Below, in pieces: positions 1 to 10,050 of a DNA stretch of 64,000 bases. A model generated the notes under the pieces. The model had not been told where the DNA came from and ran no database searches. It worked only from the letters and a program-made list of their open reading frames with translations. Position numbers and translations under genes: made by a program. Position 1 is the first letter of the stretch; every line of letters starts with the position of its first letter. This DNA is from an uncultured Clostridia bacterium (lineage in GTDB: Bacteria > Bacillota > Clostridia > Christensenellales > Borkfalkiaceae): contig CANQBG010000002.1 in NCBI GenBank assembly GCA_947588985.1, positions 22,224-86,223 of the forward strand, in the 5' to 3' direction.

Positions 1-3000
1 CGATCGCGACATCCGCGATCTCGGCGGGTTCATCGGCGGTCTGCGCCGCGTCGATTTCATCTTCTGCCCGTTGTTTGGCGGCTTCGAGTGCGGTCTTGCT
101 GCTCGCGTCCATGTTCGTGCCGCTTTCCGCGAGGATCTCGTCGTAGGCTTCTTGCACCGCCTGCTTGGCGGCGTCTTTGGCCTTTTGGACGGCGTCCAAC
201 GCGCGCTGCGCTTCGAGATCGGCCTTCACCGATTTGACAACTTCGGAGATATCGGCAAGGTCTTGCTTTTCGTCCGCCGCCGTTACGGCCGCTTCGACCG
301 CCTTCTTCGCCTCATCGACGATGGCCTTTGCGGCAGCGGAATCGCCACCTTGCTTCATGCTGTCGAGGAGCTCGTTTACGGCTTCCTTTACGGCCGCATT
401 CCGCTCCGCATTGCCCTTCGCGGCGTCGATCTTATCCAACACGGCCTTCTCCCCGCCCGCGGGCTCTACGCCGAGCACCGCTTTACTGTCGAGGTAATCC
501 TTCTTGGCGATGCCCGCCGCTTCGATCTCGCCCATCTTCGCGATCGCGGCATCCGCGATCTCGGCGGGTTCATCGGCGGTCTGCGCCGCGTCGATTTCAT
601 CTTCTGCCCGTTGTTTGGCGGCATCGAGCGCGGTCTTGCTGCTGCCGTCCATGTTCGTGCCGCTCGCCTCGAGGATCTCGTCGTAGGCTTCTTGCACCGC
701 CTGCTTGGCATCCTCTTTGGCCTTCTGTAAGGCGTCTGCGGCGCGCTGCGCCTCGAGCGCGGCCTTGGCGGCTTTGACGATCTCCGAAACGTCCGCGATA
801 TTCCCCGCAGTCGTGGCGGCGGCAACGGCTTTATCGACCGCTGTCTTGGCGTCGGTGATGACTTTCTGCGCGGCTTGAGAATCGCCGGTCTCTCCCATCT
901 CATCGAGGAAATCTTTCGCGGCGTTGCCGAGGGCCTCGTTGATGTTATCGAGGGACTGCTCTTTTGCAATGCTATTAGCGAATTTCTCTTTGGCTTCCGC
1001 GAAGCCGGGGTCAGCTTCGCCCTTTGCGGCGACGTACGTCTCTGCATACTCCTTCGCCGCGAGATCGCGGTAGCGAATGGCGGGAAGTTCGGCTTGGGCG
1101 CCCTTGACGATCTTGTCGAGCTCGGCCTCGGCGGCTTCGAGAGCGTCGGCCCACGACTTGCCCGCTTCCTTATTGAGTGTTACGTCGTCAACTGCGTCCA
1201 GCGCGGCGGCCTTGGCTTTTTCGAGGGCGGCCTTGGCGGGATCCGTCATGCCACTCTGCGAAACGGCGGCATGGGCGGCTTCGATCTTTTCTTTCGCGTC
1301 TTGCTTGGCGGCGGCGAGATCTGCGATCGCGTCGTCGTGCGCTTTCGCCTCCTCGAGCGCGGCCTTGACGCCCTTCATCTCGTCCGCAAGCTCTTCCGGG
1401 ATCCCCGTGTAGTTCTCCACCGTGCCCTTCCCATCGGCAACGGCCGCGGCAAGGTTGCTTCCCTCCGCGGGAGCCGCGCCATCTACCTTGGCGGCTTCGT
1501 CGATGAGATCTTTGAGCGCTTCTTTGAAGATACCTTCTGCTTCCGCTTCCGTCGTCGCGGGTTCGAGCTGTTTTGCAAATTCTTCCGTGACGGTCGTATC
1601 CGGCGAGCTATCCGTCAAATTCTCATACGCCTTTTCGTAGGCCGCTTCAAGGTCTGCCTTGGCGTCATCGAGACGCTGTTTTTCGAGCGCGGCCTTGGCG
1701 GCTTCGACGATCTCCGAAACGTCCGCGATATTTCCCGCGCCATTGGCAGTTTCAACGGCTTTCTCGACTTCGCCCTGCGCGTCGGTGATGACTTTCTGCG
1801 CGGCAGTGGAATCGCCGGCCTCTCCCATCTCGTCGAGGAATTCTTTCGCGGCGTTGCCGAGGGCATTGTTGAGCTCTTCGAGCTTGGTGGCCTTTTCGAT
1901 GGCGGCGAGCGCCTCATCGCCCTCTCCGGGGGTTGCGGTTTCGCCGTTTGCAGCCTTGTAGAGTTCGTCGTATTCCTGCTTTGCCTGTTCGCGGAGGCGT
2001 TCGAATGCGACGTCCGCTCTCGCCTTTTCGGCAATTTCTTTCAGCGTATCCTTCGAAACGACGCCCTTGTCTTGGGACGCGCCGCCGTTCGCCGCCGCAA
2101 CGGCCTTTTGGGCCTCTTCCTTGGCGCCATTCGCGACTTGTTTCACGGATTCGACGTCGTCACGGACGTATTCCTCGAGAAGGTCCGCGATTGCCTGTTG
2201 CAGGGCGGCGTTGAGGTCTACACTGTTGCTGTTTTTCGCGATTTCCGCGAGGGCGGCTGAAACGGCAGGGCCCTCGGCACCAAGCGTTGTGCCGTGGAGG
2301 CCATTGTAGAAGGCGAGGTAGGCATCCTGCGCCGCCTGCTGCTCTTTTGCGACCTGCGCGGCATAGCCGGTAGTTTCATTCACGAAGCCCGCAATCGCGT
2401 TCTCCAAATCGGAGATCCCGGTGCGCGGATCGGCAGCGGCCTCATTCACCGCTTCGATTGCGTCGTTTACGATATCCTGCACGGCCTTGGAATCCTTATC
2501 GGCCGTCAAATGACCTTCGAGGAGCCCGACGACGGCGTCCTTCAAGCGCTTATCGGCCTCTTGGGCAGATGTTGCCTTCCCGATGTTCTCAAGATTTTTG
2601 TCCGCCGCTTCGGGGGCCTTCCCATAGATATCCGTGTAGCGCGCCGTGTATTCTTTGACTGCGGCATCGACGCTACTCTGTACTTTTTCCCCTGCGATGG
2701 TCCCAATGCCGGCTTCCACGATTCCGCTGAGGGTGGGAACGAAGCGGGTGGCCGCGACGTCTGCGGCCGTGTAGGCCGTATAGACCTCGTCTTTGACGTC
2801 TGCAACGGCCTTCTGCACCGCCTGATCATCGACCACGTTGCCCGATTCGTCCTTCGCGAGGAAGGTGTTTTCGAGCAGATTGGCCGTGGCGAGATAGAGC
2901 GCGGCGTTGAGGTCCTTCGTCGTCTCGGCGGCCTTAAAGGTCTCGGCTATTTCTTGATAATACGGCGTACCCTGCGCTACTTCAACGCCCGTGGCGGCCT

Positions 3001-6000
3001 TGTAGGAAGCGAAGTAATCCGCTATGGCCGCTTCGAGCTCTTTCTCGCGCTGCGCCGCGAACCGATCCCCGAAGGAGCCGGTTGCTCCCTCGTTCTCAAA
3101 CGCCTCGAACTCGGCGGAGAAGTCCGCGATCTCGCCCTCGGCGGGCGTGACGCCGGCGAGCGCCTGTTGGGCTGCGGCGATGAGATCCTGCAACGCTTTG
3201 GACTGCTCGCTCTCACCGTTCTCCTCGGCGCGGAGGCCGCGAAGAAGGTCGGAAATAGCATCGCTTAAAGCTTCGTTGAGCTCTTCCGCGGTACCCATGT
3301 CTGCGGTGGCAGCTTCGAAAGCGGTAATTTCCGCCTCGGAGGCCGCTTTGCCCATGATCGCCTTGTAAGACTCTGCATACTCCTCTTTGGCGATGGCTTT
3401 GAGGACGTTTTGCTTGAGCGCTTGGGCCTTGGCCTGCTCTTGGGCGAGCTCGCCCTGCATGCGGGTGAGGGCCTGTGCCCACGTCTCGTAGACCGCCCCA
3501 TCCTCCAAGGAGGCGGGCTCGAGCTTGAGGCCGTTTACTTCCGATTGAAGCGCGGTCTGCGCTTCGGAAAGGGACGCGGCGTCCGCTTCGGAGACGCGCT
3601 TGCCGTCCTTTTCTGCATTATAGGCCTCTTCGACTTCCGCGAGGACTTCTTCCTTTGCGCGGAGGAATTCGAAGTTTTCCTTTGCGCCGTCTACGGCTGC
3701 GGCAACTTGGGCGATGCCGCGCGCATTGGGCTCGGCGTTCTCTACGGCTTTCGCGAGCGCGGAGGCGTATTCCTTTGCGAGACTGCCCGCTTCGTCGCCT
3801 TCGGTGGCCGTCTCGAGCAGACCATTTACGCCTTCTTTGAGCACTTCGTTGAGCGCATCCGCGGTACCCATGTCCGAACCCGTGAGCTTTTGAAGCGTTG
3901 CGTCGTCCGGATCTGCTTCCGCGCCCGTGATGGCCTTGTGGGCCGCCTTGTATTGCGCGACGGCGTCGTCTTTCAGACGTTGCGCCTCGATCTCGGCCTT
4001 CACGCCCTTCACGGCCGCGGCGAGAGTTTCCGCCTCAATGAGGGCGTCTCCCGCTTTCTCGATGGCCGTCTTGACTTCCGCTTTGGCGGCTTTTACGATG
4101 TTGGAAACGCTGCCTACGGGATCGCTGAGCTCCTCGAGCGTGAGGAGGGAATCGAGAAGATCTGCTATGCCGCTCTGCAGTGTTTTGTTGAGCTCCGCGA
4201 CGCTCTTTGCGCCGTCGAGCGCGTCCACGGCCCTTTGGGCAACGGCGACGAGCGAGGAGAGCTCCGGATCTTCCGCGTAGGGCGTAAGATCCAATTGCGC
4301 CGTCTCCTTGCCTTCCGTCTTGGCGAAGGTGAGCTCGGGCTTGGGGTCGATTGCCGCGTTGAAGGCGGCGACGTACGCCCTCTTGGCGTCTCCGATTTGG
4401 TCGGCAAGGGTGAAGGCCGCCGTGGCCTCCGCCGCAATCTTCGCTTTGGCCTCTTCGCTGAGTTTGCCATCCGTCTTATCCGCGTCTTGATACTCGCGCT
4501 TGGCGAGGGCGACATATTGCTTGGCGAGCTCGTCCTTCACGAGATCCGCGTTGAAGGAATCCTCCCAATTGGGCTCGGTCTGCCCTTTCACAAACGCCTC
4601 ATAGGCCTTTTGCAGGGCGTCGACGGCGTCCTGAGCGAGCTCGAAGTTTTGGAGCATGCGGTCGGCCTCGTCCATCGTCCGGGCGGCGGCAATGCCCTCC
4701 ACGCATTGATCGCAGAAGGGCCCGAATTGCTCCCTCTTGTTCCCCTCTGCGTCATCTTTCAGGAACGCATCTACCTTCTCCTGCATCTCCTTTTGGGCGA
4801 GCATGAGGTAGGCGGTGAGCGGCTCGGGAAGCGGCGTCTTGCTGTCGGCCTCGCCCTGCGCATAGCCATTCTCATAGAGCAGGTCTGCGAGCTTTTGCAA
4901 CACGGCGAACTCGAGCTTCTCGTAGCTCGTCTCCGCCGCTTTCAAGTTCCCTTTGAGCGTGGCGAGGGCTTGCGCTCCTTCCACGTTATCGACGTCGGAA
5001 TATTTCTCTCCGGTGGCGTAGTTGACCGCCTGTTTGAGATAGTCCCCGTTCTCCTCGAACCATTCCTCGGCGCGGCGAAGGTCGTAGGCCGCCTCGAGCG
5101 CGTCTTTCTTGTCCTTCTCGAAGCCGCAGACGGCCGTCTTGCGGGCCTCTTCGAGGAAGTTTTGAAGTTCCTCCGTGGCCGTTGCATTCAACGCAGTTTC
5201 GAGGTCGGCATAGGCCTCCATTACTTTTGCGAGCTCCGTGGAAGGCACTTTCTTATTCTTCAGCTCTGTGCCGTTGAAGTGCTCGGCATAGGCTCTCTCG
5301 AAATTCTCCCGCGCGGTCTGCTGTTCCGCTGTAAGGGTGAGGTAGCTATGGATGCACGAGACGGGCAGACCGGGGAATACGGCCGTTTCGCCCGCGGGCG
5401 TGCGCGCATACAGTGTGTAGACGGTATCGGGCGCGAGGCCGGTGAAGCCGAGCGTGCCGTCTTTGGCGGTGAGCCAAACTTCCTTGCCGTCCTCATCTGT
5501 GAGGAACTTGCCGTCCGCCGTCTGAAGAGTATATTCGAGGCCTTGGTGCTTTTCGTCTACGCCGAGCGTGAGCGAGGTGCTCGTCACGTCCTCGAGCGTG
5601 AATTGCGCGCCGGTGAGGTCGGGGTCCTCCGCACGGGAGCCGACCTTGACCTGCTTTTCTTCGCCATCCTTATCTTGGAATGTGGCGTTGCCCTGATCGT
5701 CGATCTTTATGTCGGCAGGGATCCCCTCCCCACCCCATGTCTGAGGTTCGCCGTCATTCGGGACATATTTCCAACCTTCGGGAAGTTTGAGATTCCCTTC
5801 GTCCACGACGACGACTTCGAGCGGAAGATCCTTCACCGTCACATCGGCGGCGTCGTCCTCCCAATAGAAGAGGGCGAGTTCGGCGGTCTGGTTGGTCGCG
5901 GTGAGGCCTTCCACGTCGAATGTAAAGGTTCCGTCGGCATTGAGCCGGATTTCGCCCGCCGCGGGAGACGCGGAGACGGTGTAAACTTTCTCCCCCACCG

Positions 6001-9000
6001 TGAAGGTGGCCTTGGTGCAGTTGGGCACGTCGAGCACGCCCGAAACGGTGAGCTTGTTCGCTTCCGTCTGAGAGACCTCGAGGGAATAGCTGCTCTGCGC
6101 GAGGACGGTCATCTCCCCTTCCGGATAGCGGAAGTAGAAGGTGTTCGCAAAGCCTGCGGAAGCCGTTTCCTTTATGTTGAGCTTATCGAGGAGAGCTTTG
6201 GTCTCTGCAACGGTGCCCTTTGCCTTGGCGATCGCGCCGTCGGAGGCGGCTTGGCCTTCTTCGGTCTTTTCGAAGGCGACGGAGAGGCTGTCTCCCGTAA
6301 AGCCCGTCACGTCTACATAGGTCTCGTAATAGCGGTCGGAGGCGGGATAGTTGCCGGCGGCGTCGGGCGAGGCCTTGCCGTCTACGGCGTAGCAGGAGGC
6401 GTCGAGATACACATTGCCCGAGATCGCGGGGTTGCCGCTTACGGCGAGTTTGCCCGCGCCGTTGCCCTCGATATAGGGCTTGGTGGTCGCGCCCGCGTAG
6501 TCCTCCGCGCTGTATTGGTTATAGAGGTAGAGCGCGTTTTGCGAAGGCTCTACCGCGGACACGGTACCCCCCGAGACGGTGAGGCTCGCGCCTTCCTCCA
6601 CGGAGAGCACGCCCAAATCGTGTAGCGAAACGTTGCCCGTGATTTCGGCATTTTCGGATACGGTGGTCTCCGCGCCGCCATAGATAGACTGCACCGCGGC
6701 GCCCTTCATCTGCGAGACGTTGCCCGTGATTTTGCCGCCCGTGATGTTGACCTGCGGGCCGTGGCCACCGTTTTGCGCGGGATCGACGTAGTTGGGGTTG
6801 GGGGTGCCGTTGGTATTCTCGGGCTTATTGACGTTCATGATCGCGCCGCCCTCGCGGGAGTAGCAATCCTGAATGAGGCCGCCCGTCATGTTGAGCGTGC
6901 CCTGCCCTTCGTTGCGGACGCCGCCGCCATAGTTCTGCGAGCCGAAGCCCACCCCGGGCATGGCCCAGTTGTTGTCGTTATTCTGAATGGTGGCCCCTTC
7001 CCCAATATTGAGGGTGCCTTGGTTGACGATGACGGGAGCATGCGCCACGACGCCCGTGTTGTTGGTCTCCACGGTGCCTGCGCCGCCATTCCCGTCGTCT
7101 GCGATTTTGACCTTGCCCGCCTGCGCCGTCCAATCGGAATATGCGGGGGTCTCGGGTTTGTCCTTATTCCACACGGCGCCGCCGTCGAGGATGACGTTTG
7201 TGAGGGTGAGGGAAGCGCCCTTCTCCACCTTGATCATCTCATCGGTGAGGGACGTCCCACGCTTCAGCGTGAAGGGATCGACTTCCTCGTCGTACTCCGC
7301 GTTGCCGCCCGACTCGGAAACGGTGCCCGTGATGCTGCCGAGGGTGATGTGCGCGCCCGCGGGGATCGTGAGTTTCTCCAAGATCTCGAGGTCGCCGCCG
7401 TATATCTGGCCGCCCTCCGTCTGCGTATTGCGATATTGGTAGAGCGCGACCTTCCCGGGATCCTCGCTCGTGGAGGTTGCGGCAACCGCGTCGATGGCCG
7501 CCTGCAAGCTCGCGCAGGGCACCCATTTCGTGCCATCGTAATATGCCGCAACGTTATCCGACGTCGGCCTAAGATGCAGCGAGCCGTCCGCCGCGTTGGG
7601 ATCAAAGGTGTAGCCCGCGTTCTTGACGCGCATGAATCCCTTCATGTCGGCGGCAGAAAGCGCGTTACCTTCACTCGTAATGTACTTCGAAAAATCCTCG
7701 ACTTGGTTTGCGGGGTCCTCGAATTCGACGATGATCGTCTTTCCCGCTTCGGGAGCTTCGCCCGAGAGGACGATGCTCGCGTTCTTCTCATCGCTCGCGG
7801 TGTAGCCGAGCATGATGCCGTCGTTGATGTCGTTTGCCGCCGTGGGGAGGGTAAGCGTGGAGCCGTCCGCCACATAGACGCCGTTGGCCTTTGCGGCCGA
7901 GTTGTTTTCAATATATGTACTTTCGTGGATCCCGGCCGTGGTGCCGCTGCCGAGATAGATCGCGCCGCCCGTGGCCGCCGAGCAGCCCGTCGCCGTGATC
8001 GCGAGGTTGGCAGCCTCTACCGTTGCTTCCTCCGCATAGATCGCGCCGCCGTTTTCGGCCGCCATACAGCCGTTGAAGGTGACGGAGGCCCCTTCCTCCG
8101 CTGCCGTGAGGACCGCGCCGCCCGTGAGGGAGATGGCGCCGCCGTTTTGCGCTTTCGCGGCGGAGGCCCCGCAGGAGGCGAAGGTGTTCTCGCCCGCAAG
8201 GGTGATTTTCGCGCCCGCGCCATTTGCCGCGACGGCGGAGTTGCCGAAGCTCTCCACCGAGACATTTTCTAAGGTGAGCGCGCCGCCCGTCAAGGAGACA
8301 AGGGAGGTGGGATTTTGAGGAACGCCCTTCGCGGCGACAGCTTGCAATGTGAGGACTCCGCCGCCCTGCACCTCGAACATGCTCCCCGCGGAAGCCGTCA
8401 GTTTGAGCTCGGCGGGCATATCCGCCTTGTCGCCCTGCGTGATCGTGATATCTTTTGAAACGGCGATCGGGGAGCCGACTTCCACGGTGCCGTTGACGTA
8501 GATGGGGCCCGCGGCGGTGCCGGCTTCCACGGCCTTTACCGCCTCTTCGAGGGTGGGGTACGTTGTTTTCGCATCGCCGGTCCCCGTGTAAATTTCGGAG
8601 GAGAGGCTGTTGGTGACGCGGAACGACCACGTCTTGCCGTTGAGGTTGGTGCCGCCCGCATAGGAGATCTTTACGGTGGCGGTGCCCGTCTCCGAGCCGC
8701 CGGTGAGCTTCAGCGCGCTCAAATCGCCCGAGCCCGTCACGGAGACGGCCTTGCTCCCCGAAGGCTCCACGGTGATCGTAAACTTCCCGCCGTCCTTTGT
8801 GGGATCGAAGGGGGATGTGAACTTCAAAAGCGTGTCCGCGGAAATCTCTTGCCCCGGCGTCGTCTCTACGGTCTGCTGATAGGTTTCGGCCACGGGGTCC
8901 GCTTTGTCGATGTACCATGTGACCATTTTGTAATCGCCGCCGCCCAAAAGCGCGACAAGGGTATACGTCCCGGCGTTCGTCTTGTTCGTGTCGCCTGCAA

Positions 9001-9823
9001 AAATCACGCTCGAACCGCCCAACGTCTTGGCGAGCTTGACCCACGTATTTTCCGTTGTGAAGTTGTGCTCTTGTCCGGTGTAGGGCAAGTGATTGCCGTC
9101 GATCCCGGCCATGGCCAATGCGGATTGGGGCGTAAGTCCCGAGCTGCCGCCGCCCGTGCCGCCACTTCCGCCGGTGCCGCCGCCCGTGCTCATGTTTATG
9201 TTCAGACAGTCTGACGAGGAGGAATGCCAACTCACCGCACCGTCCTTAGTAAAGTAAGCCTTGCTCCACTCTTTCAGCTGCGCCGAGGTGGTTGATACGG
9301 CATTGTACGCCTTCATGTAGATATAGCCGTCGTTATCTACATAGAGATTTTGATATCTGGCGCTATTGACGACGATCCTGCCATCCGTAATATTGGTCAA
9401 CAACGTGATCGCCGTAGACGAAGAACTGCACTGCATGATGGCGCCCGACGATACCGCCGTCCCATACGGAGCGTATACGACCATATAGCCGCCATTCTTT
9501 ACTTTATAGCCGAGCATATTCGCCGTCCCGCCCGATGACCATTGGTCAAGGATGACGGTGCCGCCATACTCGTTGACGCGGTAGATCGACAGAGACTTTC
9601 CCCTCGGATCTGTCAAGTACACCGTCGCCTCTTCGTAGTACGGCGTGAAAAACTGCGCCTTCTGCGCAGGCGTCAAGACGGTCTCCGCGGCTTCCGAAGA
9701 AACGCGCGGCTCGGCGTCGTGAAAGCCGACTGCGTGGATCAGCGCGAACGCCGAAACAAGCATGAACAGCGCAACGAGCACGTACATGACCGCATTTCGC
9801 ATGAAATTTACTCGCTTTCTCAT
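1..9823 (-). CDS. Giant surface/secreted protein, C-terminus beyond left edge: N-terminal membrane anchor, Ig/MBG-like region, GGAIY-type beta-helix region, long Ala-rich helical repeats
   Basis: ATG at 9823 preceded by GAGGAGA (MRKRVNFMRNAVMYVLVALFMLVSAFALIHAV...). The frame with codon low-coordinate = 2 mod 3 was checked near 8303, 6653, 5180, 4202, 2600 and 2 and stays in phase. It is missing from the ORF track, probably because it has no stop inside the window. Confidence 0.9.
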   Translation of the reverse strand, partial: MRKRVNFMRNAVMYVLVALFMLVSAFALIHAVGFHDAEPRVSSEAAETVLTPAQKAQFFTPYYEEATVYLTDPRGKSLSIYRVNEYGGTVILDQWSSGGTANMLGYKVKNGGYMVVYAPYGTAVSSGAIMQCSSSSTAITLLTNITDGRIVVNSARYQNLYVDNDGYIYMKAYNAVSTTSAQLKEWSKAYFTKDGAVSWHSSSSDCLNINMSTGGGTGGSGGTGGGSSGLTPQSALAMAGIDGNHLPYTGQEHNFTTENTWVKLAKTLGGSSVIFAGDTNKTNAGTYTLVALLGGGDYKMVTWYIDKADPVAETYQQTVETTPGQEISADTLLKFTSPFDPTKDGGKFTITVEPSGSKAVSVTGSGDLSALKLTGGSETGTATVKISYAGGTNLNGKTWSFRVTNSLSSEIYTGTGDAKTTYPTLEEAVKAVEAGTAAGPIYVNGTVEVGSPIAVSKDITITQGDKADMPAELKLTASAGSMFEVQGGGVLTLQAVAAKGVPQNPTSLVSLTGGALTLENVSVESFGNSAVAANGAGAKITLAGENTFASCGASAAKAQNGGAISLTGGAVLTAAEEGASVTFNGCMAAENGGAIYAEEATVEAANLAITATGCSAATGGAIYLGSGTTAGIHESTYIENNSAAKANGVYVADGSTLTLPTAANDINDGIMLGYTASDEKNASIVLSGEAPEAGKTIIVEFEDPANQVEDFSKYITSEGNALSAADMKGFMRVKNAGYTFDPNAADGSLHLRPTSDNVAAYYDGTKWVPCASLQAAIDAVAATSTSEDPGKVALYQYRNTQTEGGQIYGGDLEILEKLTIPAGAHITLGSITGTVSESGGNAEYDEEVDPFTLKRGTSLTDEMIKVEKGASLTLTNVILDGGAVWNKDKPETPAYSDWTAQAGKVKIADDGNGGAGTVETNNTGVVAHAPVIVNQGTLNIGEGATIQNNDNNWAMPGVGFGSQNYGGGVRNEGQGTLNMTGGLIQDCYSREGGAIMNVNKPENTNGTPNPNYVDPAQNGGHGPQVNITGGKITGNVSQMKGAAVQSIYGGAETTVSENAEITGNVSLHDLGVLSVEEGASLTVSGGTVSAVEPSQNALYLYNQYSAEDYAGATTKPYIEGNGAGKLAVSGNPAISGNVYLDASCYAVDGKASPDAAGNYPASDRYYETYVDVTGFTGDSLSVAFEKTEEGQAASDGAIAKAKGTVAETKALLDKLNIKETASAGFANTFYFRYPEGEMTVLAQSSYSLEVSQTEANKLTVSGVLDVPNCTKATFTVGEKVYTVSASPAAGEIRLNADGTFTFDVEGLTATNQTAELALFYWEDDAADVTVKDLPLEVVVVDEGNLKLPEGWKYVPNDGEPQTWGGEGIPADIKIDDQGNATFQDKDGEEKQVKVGSRAEDPDLTGAQFTLEDVTSTSLTLGVDEKHQGLEYTLQTADGKFLTDEDGKEVWLTAKDGTLGFTGLAPDTVYTLYARTPAGETAVFPGLPVSCIHSYLTLTAEQQTARENFERAYAEHFNGTELKNKKVPSTELAKVMEAYADLETALNATATEELQNFLEEARKTAVCGFEKDKKDALEAAYDLRRAEEWFEENGDYLKQAVNYATGEKYSDVDNVEGAQALATLKGNLKAAETSYEKLEFAVLQKLADLLYENGYAQGEADSKTPLPEPLTAYLMLAQKEMQEKVDAFLKDDAEGNKREQFGPFCDQCVEGIAAARTMDEADRMLQNFELAQDAVDALQKAYEAFVKGQTEPNWEDSFNADLVKDELAKQYVALAKREYQDADKTDGKLSEEAKAKIAAEATAAFTLADQIGDAKRAYVAAFNAAIDPKPELTFAKTEGKETAQLDLTPYAEDPELSSLVAVAQRAVDALDGAKSVAELNKTLQSGIADLLDSLLTLEELSDPVGSVSNIVKAAKAEVKTAIEKAGDALIEAETLAAAVKGVKAEIEAQRLKDDAVAQYKAAHKAITGAEADPDDATLQKLTGSDMGTADALNEVLKEGVNGLLETATEGDEAGSLAKEYASALAKAVENAEPNARGIAQVAAAVDGAKENFEFLRAKEEVLAEVEEAYNAEKDGKRVSEADAASLSEAQTALQSEVNGLKLEPASLEDGAVYETWAQALTRMQGELAQEQAKAQALKQNVLKAIAKEEYAESYKAIMGKAASEAEITAFEAATADMGTAEELNEALSDAISDLLRGLRAEENGESEQSKALQDLIAAAQQALAGVTPAEGEIADFSAEFEAFENEGATGSFGDRFAAQREKELEAAIADYFASYKAATGVEVAQGTPYYQEIAETFKAAETTKDLNAALYLATANLLENTFLAKDESGNVVDDQAVQKAVADVKDEVYTAYTAADVAATRFVPTLSGIVEAGIGTIAGEKVQSSVDAAVKEYTARYTDIYGKAPEAADKNLENIGKATSAQEADKRLKDAVVGLLEGHLTADKDSKAVQDIVNDAIEAVNEAAADPRTGISDLENAIAGFVNETTGYAAQVAKEQQAAQDAYLAFYNGLHGTTLGAEGPAVSAALAEIAKNSNSVDLNAALQQAIADLLEEYVRDDVESVKQVANGAKEEAQKAVAAANGGASQDKGVVSKDTLKEIAEKARADVAFERLREQAKQEYDELYKAANGETATPGEGDEALAAIEKATKLEELNNALGNAAKEFLDEMGEAGDSTAAQKVITDAQGEVEKAVETANGAGNIADVSEIVEAAKAALEKQRLDDAKADLEAAYEKAYENLTDSSPDTTVTEEFAKQLEPATTEAEAEGIFKEALKDLIDEAAKVDGAAPAEGSNLAAAVADGKGTVENYTGIPEELADEMKGVKAALEEAKAHDDAIADLAAAKQDAKEKIEAAHAAVSQSGMTDPAKAALEKAKAAALDAVDDVTLNKEAGKSWADALEAAEAELDKIVKGAQAELPAIRYRDLAAKEYAETYVAAKGEADPGFAEAKEKFANSIAKEQSLDNINEALGNAAKDFLDEMGETGDSQAAQKVITDAKTAVDKAVAAATTAGNIADVSEIVKAAKAALEAQRAADALQKAKEDAKQAVQEAYDEILEASGTNMDGSSKTALDAAKQRAEDEIDAAQTADEPAEIADAAIAKMGEIEAAGIAKKDYLDSKAVLGVEPAGGEKAVLDKIDAAKGNAERNAAVKEAVNELLDSMKQGGDSAAAKAIVDEAKKAVEAAVTAADEKQDLADISEVVKSVKADLEAQRALDAVQKAKDAAKQAVQEAYDEILAESGTNMDASSKTALEAAKQRAEDEIDAAQTADEPAEIADVAI

Positions 9824-9952
9824 GATTTTCTCTCCTCACTATCTTTGTTCACACAAGGTGCTTTGTCCTGTTTTCGCGCCGCACGGGGCGGCCCATGCCA
9901 TTGTCGCATTCGAATTTTTCCCTCCCTGAATGGTCTCGGGTGAGGAAGTAAT

Positions 9953-9979
9953 CACTCACTGAGTGAGCGTTCACTCACC
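9953..9979. promoter_or_regulatory. TetR-type operator-like dyad upstream of the giant surface protein
   Basis: TCACTCA-c-TGAGTGA-gcgt-TCACTCA: three alternating 7-bp half-sites between tetR (10051) and the giant CDS start (9823). Confidence 0.6.
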
Positions 9980-10050
9980 AAAATCCGTATTTTTTCGGGG
10001 CAATAGCCCCGTTTTTTCGGTATTTTCAATTTTTTATTCTTTTGCGCGCC

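Noticed and set aside
3410-6625. 1,071-aa plus-strand ORF (also 875-2260, 2294-3268, 6761-8272) as real genes
   Set aside because: Codon-aligned antisense of the giant minus-strand CDS; low-complexity L/R/G/E-rich translation with no recognisable domain.
7908-9230. 440-aa minus ORF with H/R/G-rich sequence
   Set aside because: Alternative frame of the giant CDS (which starts at 9823 with a good RBS and anchor sequence).
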